Assembly: GCF_014256275.1 (NCBI RefSeq)
Contig: NZ_JACCFE010000002.1
Coordinates: 7,565,501 to 7,629,500 of the forward strand
Length of the DNA stretch: 64,000 nt
Source of the DNA: Rhodococcus sp. 4CII
GTDB lineage: Bacteria > Actinomycetota > Actinomycetes > Mycobacteriales > Mycobacteriaceae
Reading direction: 5' to 3'
This document shows, one piece after another, positions 1-8,671 of this stretch (position 1 is the first letter of the stretch; the number at the start of each line of letters is the position of its first letter). The translations under genes and the position numbers were made by a program. Below the pieces are notes generated by a model, which ran no database searches, was not told the DNA's origin, and saw only the letters and a list, made by a program, of their open reading frames with translations.

Positions 1-163
1 CCGAAATCAGGTCGGACACCTGCTGGTCCGCGGTGGCCGGCGAATAGGACTCGAGGGTCTGCGTCGCCTGATCCTTGATCTCAGGCGGGGCCGCGGTGCC
101 TTGCACGAACGCACCCGCTGCCGCGACCGCGGCGACGATCAGGGTCGACGGATCAACGGACAT
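1..163 (-). CDS. Partial ORF downstream of the Mce ATPase gene, N-terminus only
   Basis: Only the first 54 codons are in the window. The ATG (161-163) overlaps the end of the upstream ATPase gene, whose TGA is at 153-155, so the two are probably translationally coupled. The visible protein starts MSVDPSTLIVAAVAAAGAFV, a short Ala/Val-rich hydrophobic stretch that could be a membrane anchor or signal sequence, followed by a polar segment. No family can be assigned from this fragment. Coupling to an Mce-type ATPase suggests a membrane or transport-related role, which is inference only. Confidence 0.55.
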   Translation of the reverse strand, partial: MSVDPSTLIVAAVAAAGAFVQGTAAPPEIKDQATQTLESYSPATADQQVSDLIS

Positions 164-1205
164 CGACCGCACCTTCGAGCGGCGCGGTGCTGTCGTCGTA
201 GAACCAGCCGCCGGAATTCTCGTCGAGGCTTTCCTGAATCGCGATCTGAGCGTTCTCCGGCAACGTGTGCATGATGTGCCGCACCCGCTCCTGACGGCGG
301 GCCACGGCCTGCCGGAACGGCATCCCCGGCGTCGCCTTCATCTGCGGAACGATCCCCTCCACGTCATCGACACCACCGGCATGATGCCCGGCATCGACCA
401 TCGCCTGCTCCTGCGCCATCTGCGCCTCGTCCTTCTCCTCCGACATCCCGATCGGACCGATCATCGTGCCGTTGAGGAACTGCTTGACCACCGGCTCCTC
501 ACTGGTGAGCAGCACCTCCCGCGGCCCGAACATCACCAGATGCCGCCGGAACAGCATCCCGATGTTGTCCGGCACCGTCCGCGCCAGATTGATGTTGTGC
601 GACACGATCAGAATCGTCGCATCGATCTCCGCATTGATATCGATCAACGTCTGCGAAATGTAGGTGGTGCGCACCGGATCCAGACCGGAGTCGGGCTCGT
701 CCACCAGAATGATCTGCGGATCGAGCACCAGCGCCCGCGCCAGACCGGCGCGCTTGCGCATACCGCCGGAGATCTCGCCGGGCAGCTTGTCCTCGGCCCC
801 GAGCAGACCGACCAGCTCCATCTTCTCCATCACGGTCTTGCGGATCTCGGACTCGGATTTCTTCGTGTGCTCCCGCAACGGGAACGCCACGTTGTCGAAC
901 AGGTTCATCGAGCCGAACAACGCACCGTCCTGGAACAGCACCCCGAACAACTTCCGGATCTCGTACAACTCCTTCGAGGAGCACTCCAGAATGTTCGTGC
1001 CATCGATCACGATCGACCCCTGCTCCGGACGGAGCAGACCGATCAGCGACTTCAGGAACACCGACTTACCCGTACCCGACGGGCCCAGCAACGCACTCAC
1101 CTCACCGGCCGGAAGGGTCAACGTGACGTCCTGCCAGATCCTCTGCGAGCCGAACGATTTGGTCAGTCCCTCGACGGAAACCTCGACACCCACGACAACC
1201 TCCAC
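153..1205 (-). CDS. mkl: Mce-system ABC transporter ATP-binding protein (Mkl/MceG/MlaF-like)
   Basis: A 350-residue ABC ATPase. Walker A is GPSGTGKS at residues 41-48, the signature is ISGGMRKRAGLARA and Walker B is IILVDEPDSGLD, followed by the switch histidine in ILIVSHN. The long C-terminal extension past the ATPase core, with a glutamine/methionine-rich segment, is typical of actinobacterial Mkl/MceG, which energises YrbE/Mce lipid importers at the cytoplasmic membrane. I chose the GTG at 1205 because homology begins at VEVSVEGLTKSFG; an in-frame extension to 1592 crosses the divergent promoter. It is transcribed away from the fatty-acid genes and probably serves the mce operon at 12-24 kb, since that operon has no ATPase of its own. 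The shared operator at 1480 lies closer to the divergent thiolase gene. Confidence 0.93.
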   Translation of the reverse strand: MEVVVGVEVSVEGLTKSFGSQRIWQDVTLTLPAGEVSALLGPSGTGKSVFLKSLIGLLRPEQGSIVIDGTNILECSSKELYEIRKLFGVLFQDGALFGSMNLFDNVAFPLREHTKKSESEIRKTVMEKMELVGLLGAEDKLPGEISGGMRKRAGLARALVLDPQIILVDEPDSGLDPVRTTYISQTLIDINAEIDATILIVSHNINLARTVPDNIGMLFRRHLVMFGPREVLLTSEEPVVKQFLNGTMIGPIGMSEEKDEAQMAQEQAMVDAGHHAGGVDDVEGIVPQMKATPGMPFRQAVARRQERVRHIMHTLPENAQIAIQESLDENSGGWFYDDSTAPLEGAVDVR

Positions 1206-1465
1206 TGATTGGGGACCGGCCCGAATCGTTCGGACCGGTAATGACTGGGCGAGGAGTGGCGCGCAGACGGAAGCGGCGCCATGAGAATTGCATGGGGCTC
1301 GTCCACTGCGGCGAATGCCCAGCGTTGATCGACTATCGAGATATACCACCACACAGCGTCTCGGCGTAAGGACCAATTCGTCGCTTTGCGTATCCGATTG
1401 CGTCGAAAGCGCTCTCGTCGAGGATGCTGGGTCGTCGACTTTTCGGTTACCATTCCGGACGGGTA

Positions 1466-1495
1466 TAGACAACGCATATGAACACAATGTATGGT
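1466..1495 (+). promoter_or_regulatory. Promoter with GAACAnnnTGTAT operator, upstream of the first thiolase
   Basis: A -35 TAGACA (1466-1471), 18-bp spacer and -10 TATGGT (1490-1495). The 13-bp imperfect inverted repeat GAACACAATGTAT (1480-1492) overlaps the spacer and -10. The predicted transcript start is near 1502, giving a leader of about 45 nt that contains the AAGGAG ribosome site (1534-1539). The rest of the 1206-1546 divergent gap shows no gene. Confidence 0.65.
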
Positions 1496-1546
1496 CGCGA
1501 TGTGCTGCGGCGAAGCAGCCATTCAGCGAGAACAAGGAGTCTTTCG

Positions 1547-2773
1547 ATGCCGGCCACTGAAGCGCTGATCTTCGACGCGATCCGGACGCCACGGGGTAAG
1601 GGAAAGCCGGGCGGTGCCCTGCACACCGTCAAACCGATCGACCTGGCGGTCGGGCTGATCGGGGATCTGCTCGACCGTAACCCCGGCATCGATCCGAACC
1701 GCGTCGACGACCTCGTTCTCGGCGTCGTCTCCCCAGTCGGTGAGCAGGGCGGAAACATCGCTCGCACAGCGAGTATCGCTGCCGGACTGCCGGACACGGT
1801 CGCGGGGGTGCAGATCAACCGTTTCTGCGCATCGGGGCTCGAGGCCGTGAACATCGCAGCGCAGAAGGTGCGTTCGGGGTTCGAGGACCTGGTATTCGCA
1901 GGTGGCGTCGAGTCGATGTCCCGGGTGCCCATGGGGTCCGACGGCGGCGCGTGGATGGACGATCCGGCCACCAACCTCGCGAGCCATTTCGTGCCCCAAG
2001 GGGTGGGCGCCGACCTGATCGCCACGATCGAGGGATTCACCCGCGAGGACGTCGACGCCTACGCCGTGCGTTCCCACCAGCGCGCGAGCCGGGCTCAAAA
2101 GGAGGGCCGGTTCGACCATTCGACCGTCCCCGTGCGCGATCTGAACGGCCGCGTGGTGCTCGCCACCAACGAGATGATCAGGCCGAGCACGACGGTCGAA
2201 TCGCTGAGCGGCCTGAGGCCGTCGTTCGCCGCCCTGGGCGAGACCGCCGGATTCGACGCGGTTGCGCTGCAGAAGTTTCACACGGTCGAGCGCATCGACC
2301 ATGTCCATCACGCGGGCAACAGCTCTGGAATCGTAGACGGCGCATCCCTGCTGGCGATCGGAAGCGAGGAACTCGGACACGAACTCGGGCTCACACCGCG
2401 GGGACGCATCGTGGCGACCGCGGTGTCCGGCGCAGACCCCACCATCATGCTCACCGGGCCCGCCCCCGCCTCGTGGAAGGCGCTGGCAAAGGCCGGACTG
2501 ACGCCCGCCGACATCGACCTGGTCGAGATCAACGAGGCGTTCGCCTCGGTCGTTCTACGGTTCGTCCGCGATCTCGACCTCGATCTCGACAAAGTGAACG
2601 TCAACGGCGGCGCCATCGCGATGGGCCACCCGCTCGGCGCCACCGGCGGGATGATCGTGTCCACCCTCCTCGACGAACTGCACCGCACCGGCGGGCGTTA
2701 CGGCCTCGTCACCCTCTGCGTGGGCGGTGGCATCGGCATCGCCACCGTGATCGAAGCACTCCAGGCAAGCTGA
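1547..2773 (+). CDS. fadA: Acetyl-CoA C-acyltransferase (thiolase, FadA)
   Basis: A 408-residue type I thiolase catalysing the last beta-oxidation step, CoA-dependent cleavage of 3-ketoacyl-CoA. The nucleophilic cysteine is C94 in NRFCASGLEA. The catalytic histidine is H361 in MGHPLGATGG and the second cysteine is C391 in TLCVGGG; NEAFASVV is also present. The ATG at 1547 follows AAGGAG by 7 nt and matches the usual N-terminus (EALIFDAIRTPRGKGK), so an upstream in-frame ATG at 1478, inside the operator, is rejected. It is followed 22 bp later by fadB, so the pair probably forms a trifunctional-type beta-oxidation complex. It is one of three thiolase genes in the window, each immediately followed by a fadB. 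Confidence 0.95.
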   Translation: MPATEALIFDAIRTPRGKGKPGGALHTVKPIDLAVGLIGDLLDRNPGIDPNRVDDLVLGVVSPVGEQGGNIARTASIAAGLPDTVAGVQINRFCASGLEAVNIAAQKVRSGFEDLVFAGGVESMSRVPMGSDGGAWMDDPATNLASHFVPQGVGADLIATIEGFTREDVDAYAVRSHQRASRAQKEGRFDHSTVPVRDLNGRVVLATNEMIRPSTTVESLSGLRPSFAALGETAGFDAVALQKFHTVERIDHVHHAGNSSGIVDGASLLAIGSEELGHELGLTPRGRIVATAVSGADPTIMLTGPAPASWKALAKAGLTPADIDLVEINEAFASVVLRFVRDLDLDLDKVNVNGGAIAMGHPLGATGGMIVSTLLDELHRTGGRYGLVTLCVGGGIGIATVIEALQAS

Positions 2774-2795
2774 AACCGGAAGGACCGCACAGGCT

Positions 2796-5003
2796 ATGAG
2801 CCAGAACCCGATCATCCGCTGGGAACGTGACGACGACGGCATCGTCGTGCTCACGATCGACGACCCGACGCAGCGCGTCAACACGATGAATGCCGGCTTC
2901 GTCGACGCGCTCGAGGCGGCACTCGACCGAATCGAGGCCGAACGCGACACCATCACCGGCGTCGTCGTCACGTCCGCCAAGGACACCTTCTTCGCCGGTG
3001 GAGATCTCAACGATCTCCGGGATGCATCGAAGGACCGCATCGACGAGTTCGCGACGTTCGTCGACCGGAACAGTGCGCTGCTGCGCCGCCTCGAGACGAT
3101 CGGCAGGCCCGTCGTCGCGGCAGTCAACGGTTCGGCGCTCGGCGGCGGACTTGAACTCGCCTTGGCCACACACCATCGCGTCGCACTGGACGGTTCGCGC
3201 AACTTCGTCGGATTGCCAGAGGTGACGCTGGGTCTGCTGCCCGGGGCCGGCGGCGTCGTCCGCTCGGTGCGGATGCTCGGCGTCGAACGTGCACTCTCGG
3301 AACTCCTGCTGCAGGGGCAACGCCGCACCGTCCGGTCGGCGCACGAACTCGGCATCATCGACGAGCTCGTCGAGTCGAGGCCGGACCTCATTGCCGCGGC
3401 GAAGAAGTGGATTCTCGCGAACCCGGCCGCGGTCCAACCATGGGACGTGAAAGGCTACCGCATTACCGGTGGAGCGCCCGGTGACCGCAGCGGACAACTG
3501 CACTCCCGGCTCCCCGCGATCCCCGCACTGCTGCGCAAGCAGTCGAAAGGGGCGAATTACCCGGCGCCGCAGAACATCGTCGCGGCAGCCGTGGAGAGCG
3601 CCCAGGTCGACTTCGACAACGCGCTGCGGATCGAGGCCCGCTACTTCCTCGACCTCGCAACCGGGCAGATCGCCAAGAACATGATCCAGGCGTTCTTCTT
3701 CGACATGCAATCCGTGAACGGCGCCCGCGGTCGTAGCGCCGATCGCACGCCGTGGCGCGCACAAAAGGTCGTCGTCCTCGGCGCGGGAATGATGGGCGCC
3801 GGAATAGCATACGAGTGCGCCCGCGCCGGCATCGACGTCGTCTTGAAGGACGTGACACTCGAGGCCGCCGAACGAGGCAAGGGATACTCGCACAAGCTGG
3901 TCGACAAGCAGGTCGCTGCGGGTAGGACCTCGAAGGACAAGGGCGATGCGCTCCTCGCACGCATCACGCCCACCGACCGCCCGGAAACGGCCGATGGCGC
4001 CGATCTGGTGATCGAGGCCGTGTTCGAGGATCCCGCCGTCAAAGCCCAGGTGCTCGCCGAGATCGAACCGTATCTCGCAGACGGCGCCCTCATCGGATCG
4101 AACACGTCCACCCTGCCCATCACGGGGCTCGCCGAGAACGTCGGCCGACCCGAAGACTTCATCGGACTCCACTTCTTCAGCCCCGTGGACCGCATGCCAC
4201 TGCTGGAGATCATCAAGGGGGAGAAGACCTCCGCCGACACGCTGTCACGGGCACTGGACCTGGCGAAGCAGATCGCGAAGACCCCGATCGTCGTCAACGA
4301 CAGCCGCGGATTCTTCACGAGCCGCGTGATCGGCACATTCATCAACGAGGCCATGGCGCTGCTCGGGGAGGGGGTGCCGGCGACGACGATCGAACAGGCG
4401 AGCTCCCAAGCCGGGTACCCCGCTCCCGTGCTCCAGCTGACCGACGAATTGAACCTCGAACTGCTGCGCCGGGTCCGCGACGCGAGTAAGGAGGCCGCCG
4501 AGGACGCCGGCCTGGCCTGGATCGGCCATCCCGCCGAGGCCGTTCTCGACCGCATGCTGTCCGAGTTCGGGCGGGCGGGCCGGCTGGCAGGAGCCGGGTT
4601 CTACGAATACGACGAGAACCGCAAACGCACCCGGCTCTGGACCGGACTGACGGACGCGTTCGGCGGCGAGAACACCGACATCCCGTTCGACGATGTGGTC
4701 GAGCGGCTGTTGTTCGCCGAGGTGATCGAGACGGTCAAGTGCCTCGACGAGGGCGTCCTCGAAGCGGTCCCCGACGCCAACGTCGGGTCGATCCTCGGCA
4801 TCGGATTTCCCGGGTGGACGGGTGGAGTACTGCAGTTCGTCGACGGCTACGAGGGCGGTGTCGCGGGCTTCGTCGCCCGAGCCCGATACCTCGCCGAAAC
4901 CTACAGCGAACGCTTCACCCCGACCGAATCGCTCCTGCAGCTGGCGGAATCGGGTACGACGCTCGCGCGGTCCCGGTCCGCCGAATTGGTCGGCACCCCA
5001 TAG
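2796..5003 (+). CDS. fadB: Bifunctional enoyl-CoA hydratase/3-hydroxyacyl-CoA dehydrogenase (FadB)
   Basis: A 735-residue multifunctional beta-oxidation alpha subunit. The N-terminal crotonase domain has the oxyanion-hole motif FFAGGDL (65-71) and the expected acidic residues E120 (GGGLELAL) and E142 (LPEVTLG). The NAD-binding Rossmann motif GAGMMG is at 329-334, and the dehydrogenase histidine is H459 in LHFFSPVDRM. C-terminal 3HCDH helical domains follow. It hydrates trans-2-enoyl-CoA and oxidises the 3-hydroxy product for the thiolase encoded just upstream. An AAGGA element lies about 13 nt before the ATG. Two other fadB paralogues lie in this window at 29985 and 57036. Confidence 0.95.
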   Translation: MSQNPIIRWERDDDGIVVLTIDDPTQRVNTMNAGFVDALEAALDRIEAERDTITGVVVTSAKDTFFAGGDLNDLRDASKDRIDEFATFVDRNSALLRRLETIGRPVVAAVNGSALGGGLELALATHHRVALDGSRNFVGLPEVTLGLLPGAGGVVRSVRMLGVERALSELLLQGQRRTVRSAHELGIIDELVESRPDLIAAAKKWILANPAAVQPWDVKGYRITGGAPGDRSGQLHSRLPAIPALLRKQSKGANYPAPQNIVAAAVESAQVDFDNALRIEARYFLDLATGQIAKNMIQAFFFDMQSVNGARGRSADRTPWRAQKVVVLGAGMMGAGIAYECARAGIDVVLKDVTLEAAERGKGYSHKLVDKQVAAGRTSKDKGDALLARITPTDRPETADGADLVIEAVFEDPAVKAQVLAEIEPYLADGALIGSNTSTLPITGLAENVGRPEDFIGLHFFSPVDRMPLLEIIKGEKTSADTLSRALDLAKQIAKTPIVVNDSRGFFTSRVIGTFINEAMALLGEGVPATTIEQASSQAGYPAPVLQLTDELNLELLRRVRDASKEAAEDAGLAWIGHPAEAVLDRMLSEFGRAGRLAGAGFYEYDENRKRTRLWTGLTDAFGGENTDIPFDDVVERLLFAEVIETVKCLDEGVLEAVPDANVGSILGIGFPGWTGGVLQFVDGYEGGVAGFVARARYLAETYSERFTPTESLLQLAESGTTLARSRSAELVGTP

Positions 5004-5006
5004 ACG

Positions 5007-5046
5007 GCCGGGCGGACGGGAGCCGATCAGGCCCCGTCCGCCGGGC
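5007..5046 (+). terminator. GC-rich hairpin between fadB and hydrolase
   Basis: Two 14-nt arms (5007-5020 and 5033-5046) pair at all but one position around a 12-nt loop, starting just after the fadB stop codon. No T-tract follows. It could be an actinobacterial-type terminator, an attenuator or a 3'-end stabiliser; the hydrolase gene begins 50 bp later on the same strand. Confidence 0.4.
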
Positions 5047-5095
5047 ATTCCACGTCGTCCGGCCGTGTGGTCGCGGAGCACGAAGAGGGAGAGAA

Positions 5096-5956
5096 ATGAG
5101 TTCGACGTTGGTGGAGGTCGAGCCCGGCGTCCGGGTCAAGGTACTCGAACTGGGCGTCGGCGACCCGGTGCTGTTGATCCACGGCTGGAGCCTGAGTTCC
5201 GCGGTGTGGGACCGGCAGATCCGAGTGCTCGCCGAAGCCGGGCATCGTGTGCTCGCGATGGACCTGCGCGGGCACGGTGGGTCCGATGCGCCCTTGAGCC
5301 GGTACGACATCGACCGACTCGCCGACGACGGCGCGGCAGTCCTGGAAGCGTTCCACGCCCGCAACGCGACCGTCGTCGGCTGGTCGCTGGGCGGTATGAC
5401 CGCACTGCGGATGGCCCACCGCCACCCGGACTTGGTCGATCGCCTCGTGCTCGTCGCCTCCAACGGTGTGGCCGGGGCGCGGCAGCCCGATTACCCCTTC
5501 GGCGTGCCGGCAGACGCGGTCGAGGGCGGCATGCATGCGGCCGAGCACGCCGGACGGCTGGACTACCGGAGGCGGGCGGTGGGTGACCCGTTCGGCACAC
5601 CGCCGGACGGGCAGACCCTCGACTGGCTGCAGCGCATCTCCCTGCAGACGCCGAGCTGGGCGGCGAACGCGTGCATGACCACGCTCCTGCGGACGGCGCA
5701 GGTGTTCGCTCTGGACGACCTCGATATTCCGGTCACCCAGATCATCGGTACGGCGGACCCGGCGCTCTCCGTCCGCGGCGCGCGCTGGGTGCAGGAGCGG
5801 ATCGGCAGCACCCTGGTGGAGCTCGATTGCGGGCACTACCCGATGCTGGAGCGGCCGGACCTGTTCGACGAGGCGCTGCTCCGCGCGGTGCGCAAGCCGA
5901 AGGGCCCGGCGGTACGAAGGGTCGAGGCACCGTCCAGTCACAGTGTCCAGACATAG
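5096..5956 (+). CDS. Alpha/beta-fold hydrolase
   Basis: A 286-residue alpha/beta hydrolase with a complete catalytic triad: S97 in the nucleophile elbow VVGWSLGG, D221 in IIGTADPALS and H247 in DCGHYPML. The oxyanion-side motif LLIHGWSLSS is at about 27-35. The ATG at 5096 follows AGAGGGAGAG with ideal spacing. The substrate cannot be read from sequence. In this neighbourhood (Baeyer-Villiger monooxygenase, aldehyde dehydrogenase, beta-oxidation) an esterase or lactonase acting on a monooxygenase product is plausible, which is inference. Its 3' end overlaps the operator of the following regulator gene: the TAG stop (5954-5956) lies inside the motif. Confidence 0.88.
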   Translation: MSSTLVEVEPGVRVKVLELGVGDPVLLIHGWSLSSAVWDRQIRVLAEAGHRVLAMDLRGHGGSDAPLSRYDIDRLADDGAAVLEAFHARNATVVGWSLGGMTALRMAHRHPDLVDRLVLVASNGVAGARQPDYPFGVPADAVEGGMHAAEHAGRLDYRRRAVGDPFGTPPDGQTLDWLQRISLQTPSWAANACMTTLLRTAQVFALDDLDIPVTQIIGTADPALSVRGARWVQERIGSTLVELDCGHYPMLERPDLFDEALLRAVRKPKGPAVRRVEAPSSHSVQT

Positions 5957-5964
5957 GGTATTCT
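5949..5964 (+). promoter_or_regulatory. Operator/-10 region of the first tandem TetR gene
   Basis: AGACATAGGGTAT (5949-5961) is a diverged copy of the GAACAnnnTGTAT repeat found at other promoters here. As in those, the -10-like hexamer (TATTCT, 5959-5964) begins at motif position 11. It lies 6 nt before the GTG start, suggesting autoregulation and a leaderless mRNA. The -35 match is weak. Confidence 0.5.
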
Positions 5965-5970
5965 CGAAGC

Positions 5971-7272
5971 GTGAGTACACGGCCGGTAGTGCGACAACGA
6001 CCACGCGCCCATGACGGGCAGCGTGGCGCCGAGGTGGCGGTGTTCGAGGCAACCGAGCAGTTGCTGCAGGAGACCTCGATGCAGGATCTCACCGTCGCGC
6101 AGATTATCAAGCGCGCCGGCCTGTCGCGGGCGAACTTCTATCACTATTTCGCGTCCAAGTACGACGTCCTCGTCGCGATGATCGCGCGACTCTTCGACGA
6201 CGCCTATGCGGAGGCCGGCCCCTGGCAGGCGCCTCCCGGTAAGACTCGGGCCAAGTCGATGGACGCCAGCATGCGCGGCACCATCGACATGTGGTCCGGG
6301 CACGGTGAGGTGATCTGTGCGGCGGTCGAGCAGATGCACAGCGTGCCCGCCGTAGCGGCCGCATGGAAGATCATGCTCGAGCAGTTCGTCGGTGCCGTCG
6401 CCGAGCAGATCACCCACGAGCGCGCGAACGGTGCCGCCCCGGATGGTGCGCCCCCGGAGATGATCGCCACGATGCTGGTCGGGGGCGTCGAGCGAACGTT
6501 CTACGTCGGCTCCAAGGGACTCGACGAGCGACTGCCGTCCGCGGAGAGCGCCGTCGAGTCGATCCTGGCGCTCACCTTCGCCGCGATCTACGGCAACCGG
6601 CGGCCGGTCAAACGCGCGAAGCGCAGGAAGTCGGCAGCCAAGAGCACGCGAGCGGCGGCAATGACACCGGCGGTGGCCGCCGGAGAGGTGACGGCGAGCA
6701 CCGACACCGCGGCCACCATCCTGCAGGCGGTCAACGACCTCCTCCAGGAGCACACCCTGGACGAACTCAGCGTCGCCCAGATCCTCGAACGCGCCGACGC
6801 GTCCCGCGGGACGTTCTACTTCTACTTCGGCAGCAAGGACGACGCGTTCGTGGCGTTGTTCAAGGAATTCGCCGAGCGGATCGCAAGTGGATTCGAACTG
6901 CTGGTGCAGGTGGATCGCAACGACCCGGCCCGGATCCGGGATTTGGTCGCCGATTGGCTCGATCTGGACGAGGCCACTCTCGCGGTCGCCCGCAACGCCG
7001 TCCACGAATGGCCCCGTCGGCCGGAACTGCGGCGGCACTACCTCGACACGATGACCCGGATGACCTCGGCGCTCCAAACCATGATCGAAGCCGACCGTGC
7101 GGCCGGGATTGCTGTCGACGGTCCTCCCGCGGCAGCATTCGCTGCCGTGTGCATGTGGACCATCGAGCGGACCGTGGCCGGCGCGATGGCGAAGGAGGAG
7201 CACCTCGAAGATCTCGGCGCCGTGACCAAACTGCTCGGCGAATTGCTCGTCTCCGCCATTTACGGTCTCTGA
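5971..7272 (+). CDS. Tandem-domain TetR-family regulator (Mce3R-like), copy 1
   Basis: A 433-residue protein containing two complete TetR units. The first DNA-binding domain is near residues 18-65 (TVAQIIKRAGLSRANFYHYF) and the second near 245-300 (SVAQILERADASRGTFYFYF). Each is followed by a helical ligand-type domain. A basic Lys/Arg/Ala-rich linker joins the halves. M. tuberculosis Mce3R has this double-TetR architecture and controls an mce operon and lipid-catabolism genes, so a similar role is likely. The GTG at 5971 has no good ribosome site and sits 6 nt after a -10-like hexamer, so a leaderless transcript is plausible. A close paralogue is encoded at 35299-36654. Ligand unknown; an acyl-CoA or steroid-like compound would be typical. 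Confidence 0.9.
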   Translation: MSTRPVVRQRPRAHDGQRGAEVAVFEATEQLLQETSMQDLTVAQIIKRAGLSRANFYHYFASKYDVLVAMIARLFDDAYAEAGPWQAPPGKTRAKSMDASMRGTIDMWSGHGEVICAAVEQMHSVPAVAAAWKIMLEQFVGAVAEQITHERANGAAPDGAPPEMIATMLVGGVERTFYVGSKGLDERLPSAESAVESILALTFAAIYGNRRPVKRAKRRKSAAKSTRAAAMTPAVAAGEVTASTDTAATILQAVNDLLQEHTLDELSVAQILERADASRGTFYFYFGSKDDAFVALFKEFAERIASGFELLVQVDRNDPARIRDLVADWLDLDEATLAVARNAVHEWPRRPELRRHYLDTMTRMTSALQTMIEADRAAGIAVDGPPAAAFAAVCMWTIERTVAGAMAKEEHLEDLGAVTKLLGELLVSAIYGL

Positions 7273-7318
7273 CCTGTGAGTACTTCTCAACCGCCGGCGG
7301 TTGAGAAGTACTCACAGG
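7273..7318. repeat. 46-bp perfect palindrome after the tandem TetR gene
   Basis: Two 23-bp arms (7273-7295 and 7296-7318) are exact reverse complements with no spacer. The arms start CCTGTGAGTACTTCTC. It begins right after the TGA of the regulator gene and lies just before a separate intrinsic terminator. In RNA it would form a very long stem. It may assist termination in both directions or be a regulator or mobile-element site. Confidence 0.85.
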
Positions 7319-7323
7319 CCGCA

Positions 7324-7357
7324 AGGTACGCCTCCTCCTCGGAGGTGTGCCTTTTTT
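7324..7357 (+). terminator. Rho-independent terminator
   Basis: A 12-bp stem with two G-U pairs (7324-7335 with 7341-7352) encloses a 5-nt loop and runs into a T6 tract (7352-7357). It terminates the thiolase-fadB-hydrolase-regulator region before the promoter at 7394. Confidence 0.85.
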
Positions 7358-7393
7358 GCGTTTCGAGGGCGGTTGGCGGCGCCTCCGATGTCA

Positions 7394-7423
7394 TTGACAT
7401 CACGTCTGAACACTCTGTATTGT
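7394..7423 (+). promoter_or_regulatory. Promoter with GAACAnnnTGTAT operator, upstream of the phosphotransferase
   Basis: TTGACA (7394-7399), 18-bp spacer, TATTGT (7418-7423). The inverted repeat GAACACTCTGTAT occupies 7408-7420. The ATG at 7431 lies 7 nt after the -10, as expected for a leaderless mRNA. The -35 and adjacent spacer bases (ATTGACATCACGT) are identical to those at 8671. Confidence 0.75.
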
Positions 7424-7430
7424 CCGTGAC

Positions 7431-8525
7431 ATGACTCACACATTCACGCCTCCTGTGGCCGGCGACGCCGGGTCGCCGACTCCCCTCGTCCGCACCATCG
7501 AAGAACTGACCCCGGAGTGGATGACCGCCGCACTTGCCAAGGCGCGAACTGGAATCCGGGTCACGGGGGTGGAAATCGAACGTGTCATCTGGGGCTCGGC
7601 CACCAAGGCGTTCGCGAAGCTCGAATTCGACGGCGACTCGCAGGGGATACCCGAAAGGGTTTGCGTCAAGGGCGGATTCGACGAGCGGAGCCGGGCATTC
7701 GGGCTCGGCGCCGCGTACGAACTCGAGGGATGCTTCTACCGCGACCTCGCGCCGAATCTCCAGGCGGAGGTTCCCGCCTGCTACTACGCGGAGGCCGAAC
7801 CCGAGCAGGGCATCGTCATCCTCGAAGATCTCACCTCGCGGGGAGCCGAATTCGGCGAAGCGACCAACCTCTGGTCGACCGACAGCGTCGCCGAAACGCT
7901 CGAGGTGCAGGCCAGCTGGCACGGACCGCTGTGGGGAAGCACCAAGGGTCGGTACCAGTGGCTCCCGATCGGCGTCGAAGCGGCCCGACAGGCATTCCAG
8001 GTCATGCTCAGCCCCGAACAATTCCACCCCCTGATCAGTCGCGACGAGGTTCCCGAACTGTCGCCCGGACTGCAGGACGACGACAGAGTCCGGCGCGCAT
8101 TCCGTGCGCTGTGGGAGCACGACGACAGCGCGGTACACACCATCAACCACGGGGACGCCCACTTCGCGCAGCTGTACCGGATTCCGGGGCAGGCGCCGGC
8201 GTTCCTCGACTGGCAGACCGCATGTCTGGCACCGTGGTCACACGACGTCACCTACTTCATCGGATCGGCCCTGACCGTCGAGGATCGTCGCACGCACGAA
8301 CGCGACCTCCTGGCCCATTACCTCGACGCATTGGAAGGCCATGGCGGACCGAAGATTTCACGAGACGACGCCTGGGAAGACTATCGGAGACACACGCTGC
8401 ACGGCTTTGCGTGGATGTGCGTTCCGACGGTGATGCAGCCATCGGAAACCGTTGCCGCCATGGCGCACCGGTACGCGGCTGCCATCGAGGACCACGACCC
8501 GTTCGCCCTGCTCTTCAAGAACTGA
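7431..8525 (+). CDS. Phosphotransferase-family (APH-like) kinase
   Basis: A 364-residue member of the aminoglycoside-phosphotransferase-like superfamily. The catalytic loop is NHGDAHFAQ with D242, the metal-binding aspartate is D260 in FLDWQ, and K80 is a candidate ATP lysine. In lipid-degrading actinobacteria such proteins commonly sit with acyl-CoA genes and are unlikely to be antibiotic-resistance enzymes; phosphorylation of an alcohol or sugar-like substrate is the usual guess. There is no ribosome-binding sequence before the ATG, which is 7 nt from the predicted -10, so a leaderless message is likely. It is transcribed alone between the terminator at 7324 and the promoter at 8672. A second, distant family member is at 53986. 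Confidence 0.85.
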   Translation: MTHTFTPPVAGDAGSPTPLVRTIEELTPEWMTAALAKARTGIRVTGVEIERVIWGSATKAFAKLEFDGDSQGIPERVCVKGGFDERSRAFGLGAAYELEGCFYRDLAPNLQAEVPACYYAEAEPEQGIVILEDLTSRGAEFGEATNLWSTDSVAETLEVQASWHGPLWGSTKGRYQWLPIGVEAARQAFQVMLSPEQFHPLISRDEVPELSPGLQDDDRVRRAFRALWEHDDSAVHTINHGDAHFAQLYRIPGQAPAFLDWQTACLAPWSHDVTYFIGSALTVEDRRTHERDLLAHYLDALEGHGGPKISRDDAWEDYRRHTLHGFAWMCVPTVMQPSETVAAMAHRYAAAIEDHDPFALLFKN

Positions 8526-8671
8526 CTCTCCTGTCGCCGGCCCGAGCTCGGCCAACGGCTGCATCTCCTTTTCAACGGGGATGAACCGGAGAATGCTTCA
8601 TTGCTGTCCGCTTCGGCACTCTCTCTGGCTCGTCCCCGTTTTCGTGTCCAGAACTGTCCAACCTCTAGTGA

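Noticed and set aside
1480..1492. GAACAnnnTGTAT as a KstR or KstR2 cholesterol-regulon operator
   Set aside because: The KstR site (TnnAACnnGTTnnA) and the KstR2-type site (AnCAAGnnCTTGnT) do not match the spacing or half-sites seen here.
1206..1592. N-terminal extension of the Mce ATPase to 1592
   Set aside because: It covers the divergent promoter and has no ABC-family similarity; homology starts at the GTG at 1205.
7273..7318. Palindrome as the inverted-repeat end of an insertion sequence
   Set aside because: The arms abut with no internal sequence, and no transposase or target duplication is nearby.
7431..8525. Aminoglycoside resistance gene
   Set aside because: Only the general kinase fold and catalytic loop are shared; context and promoter place it with lipid catabolism.
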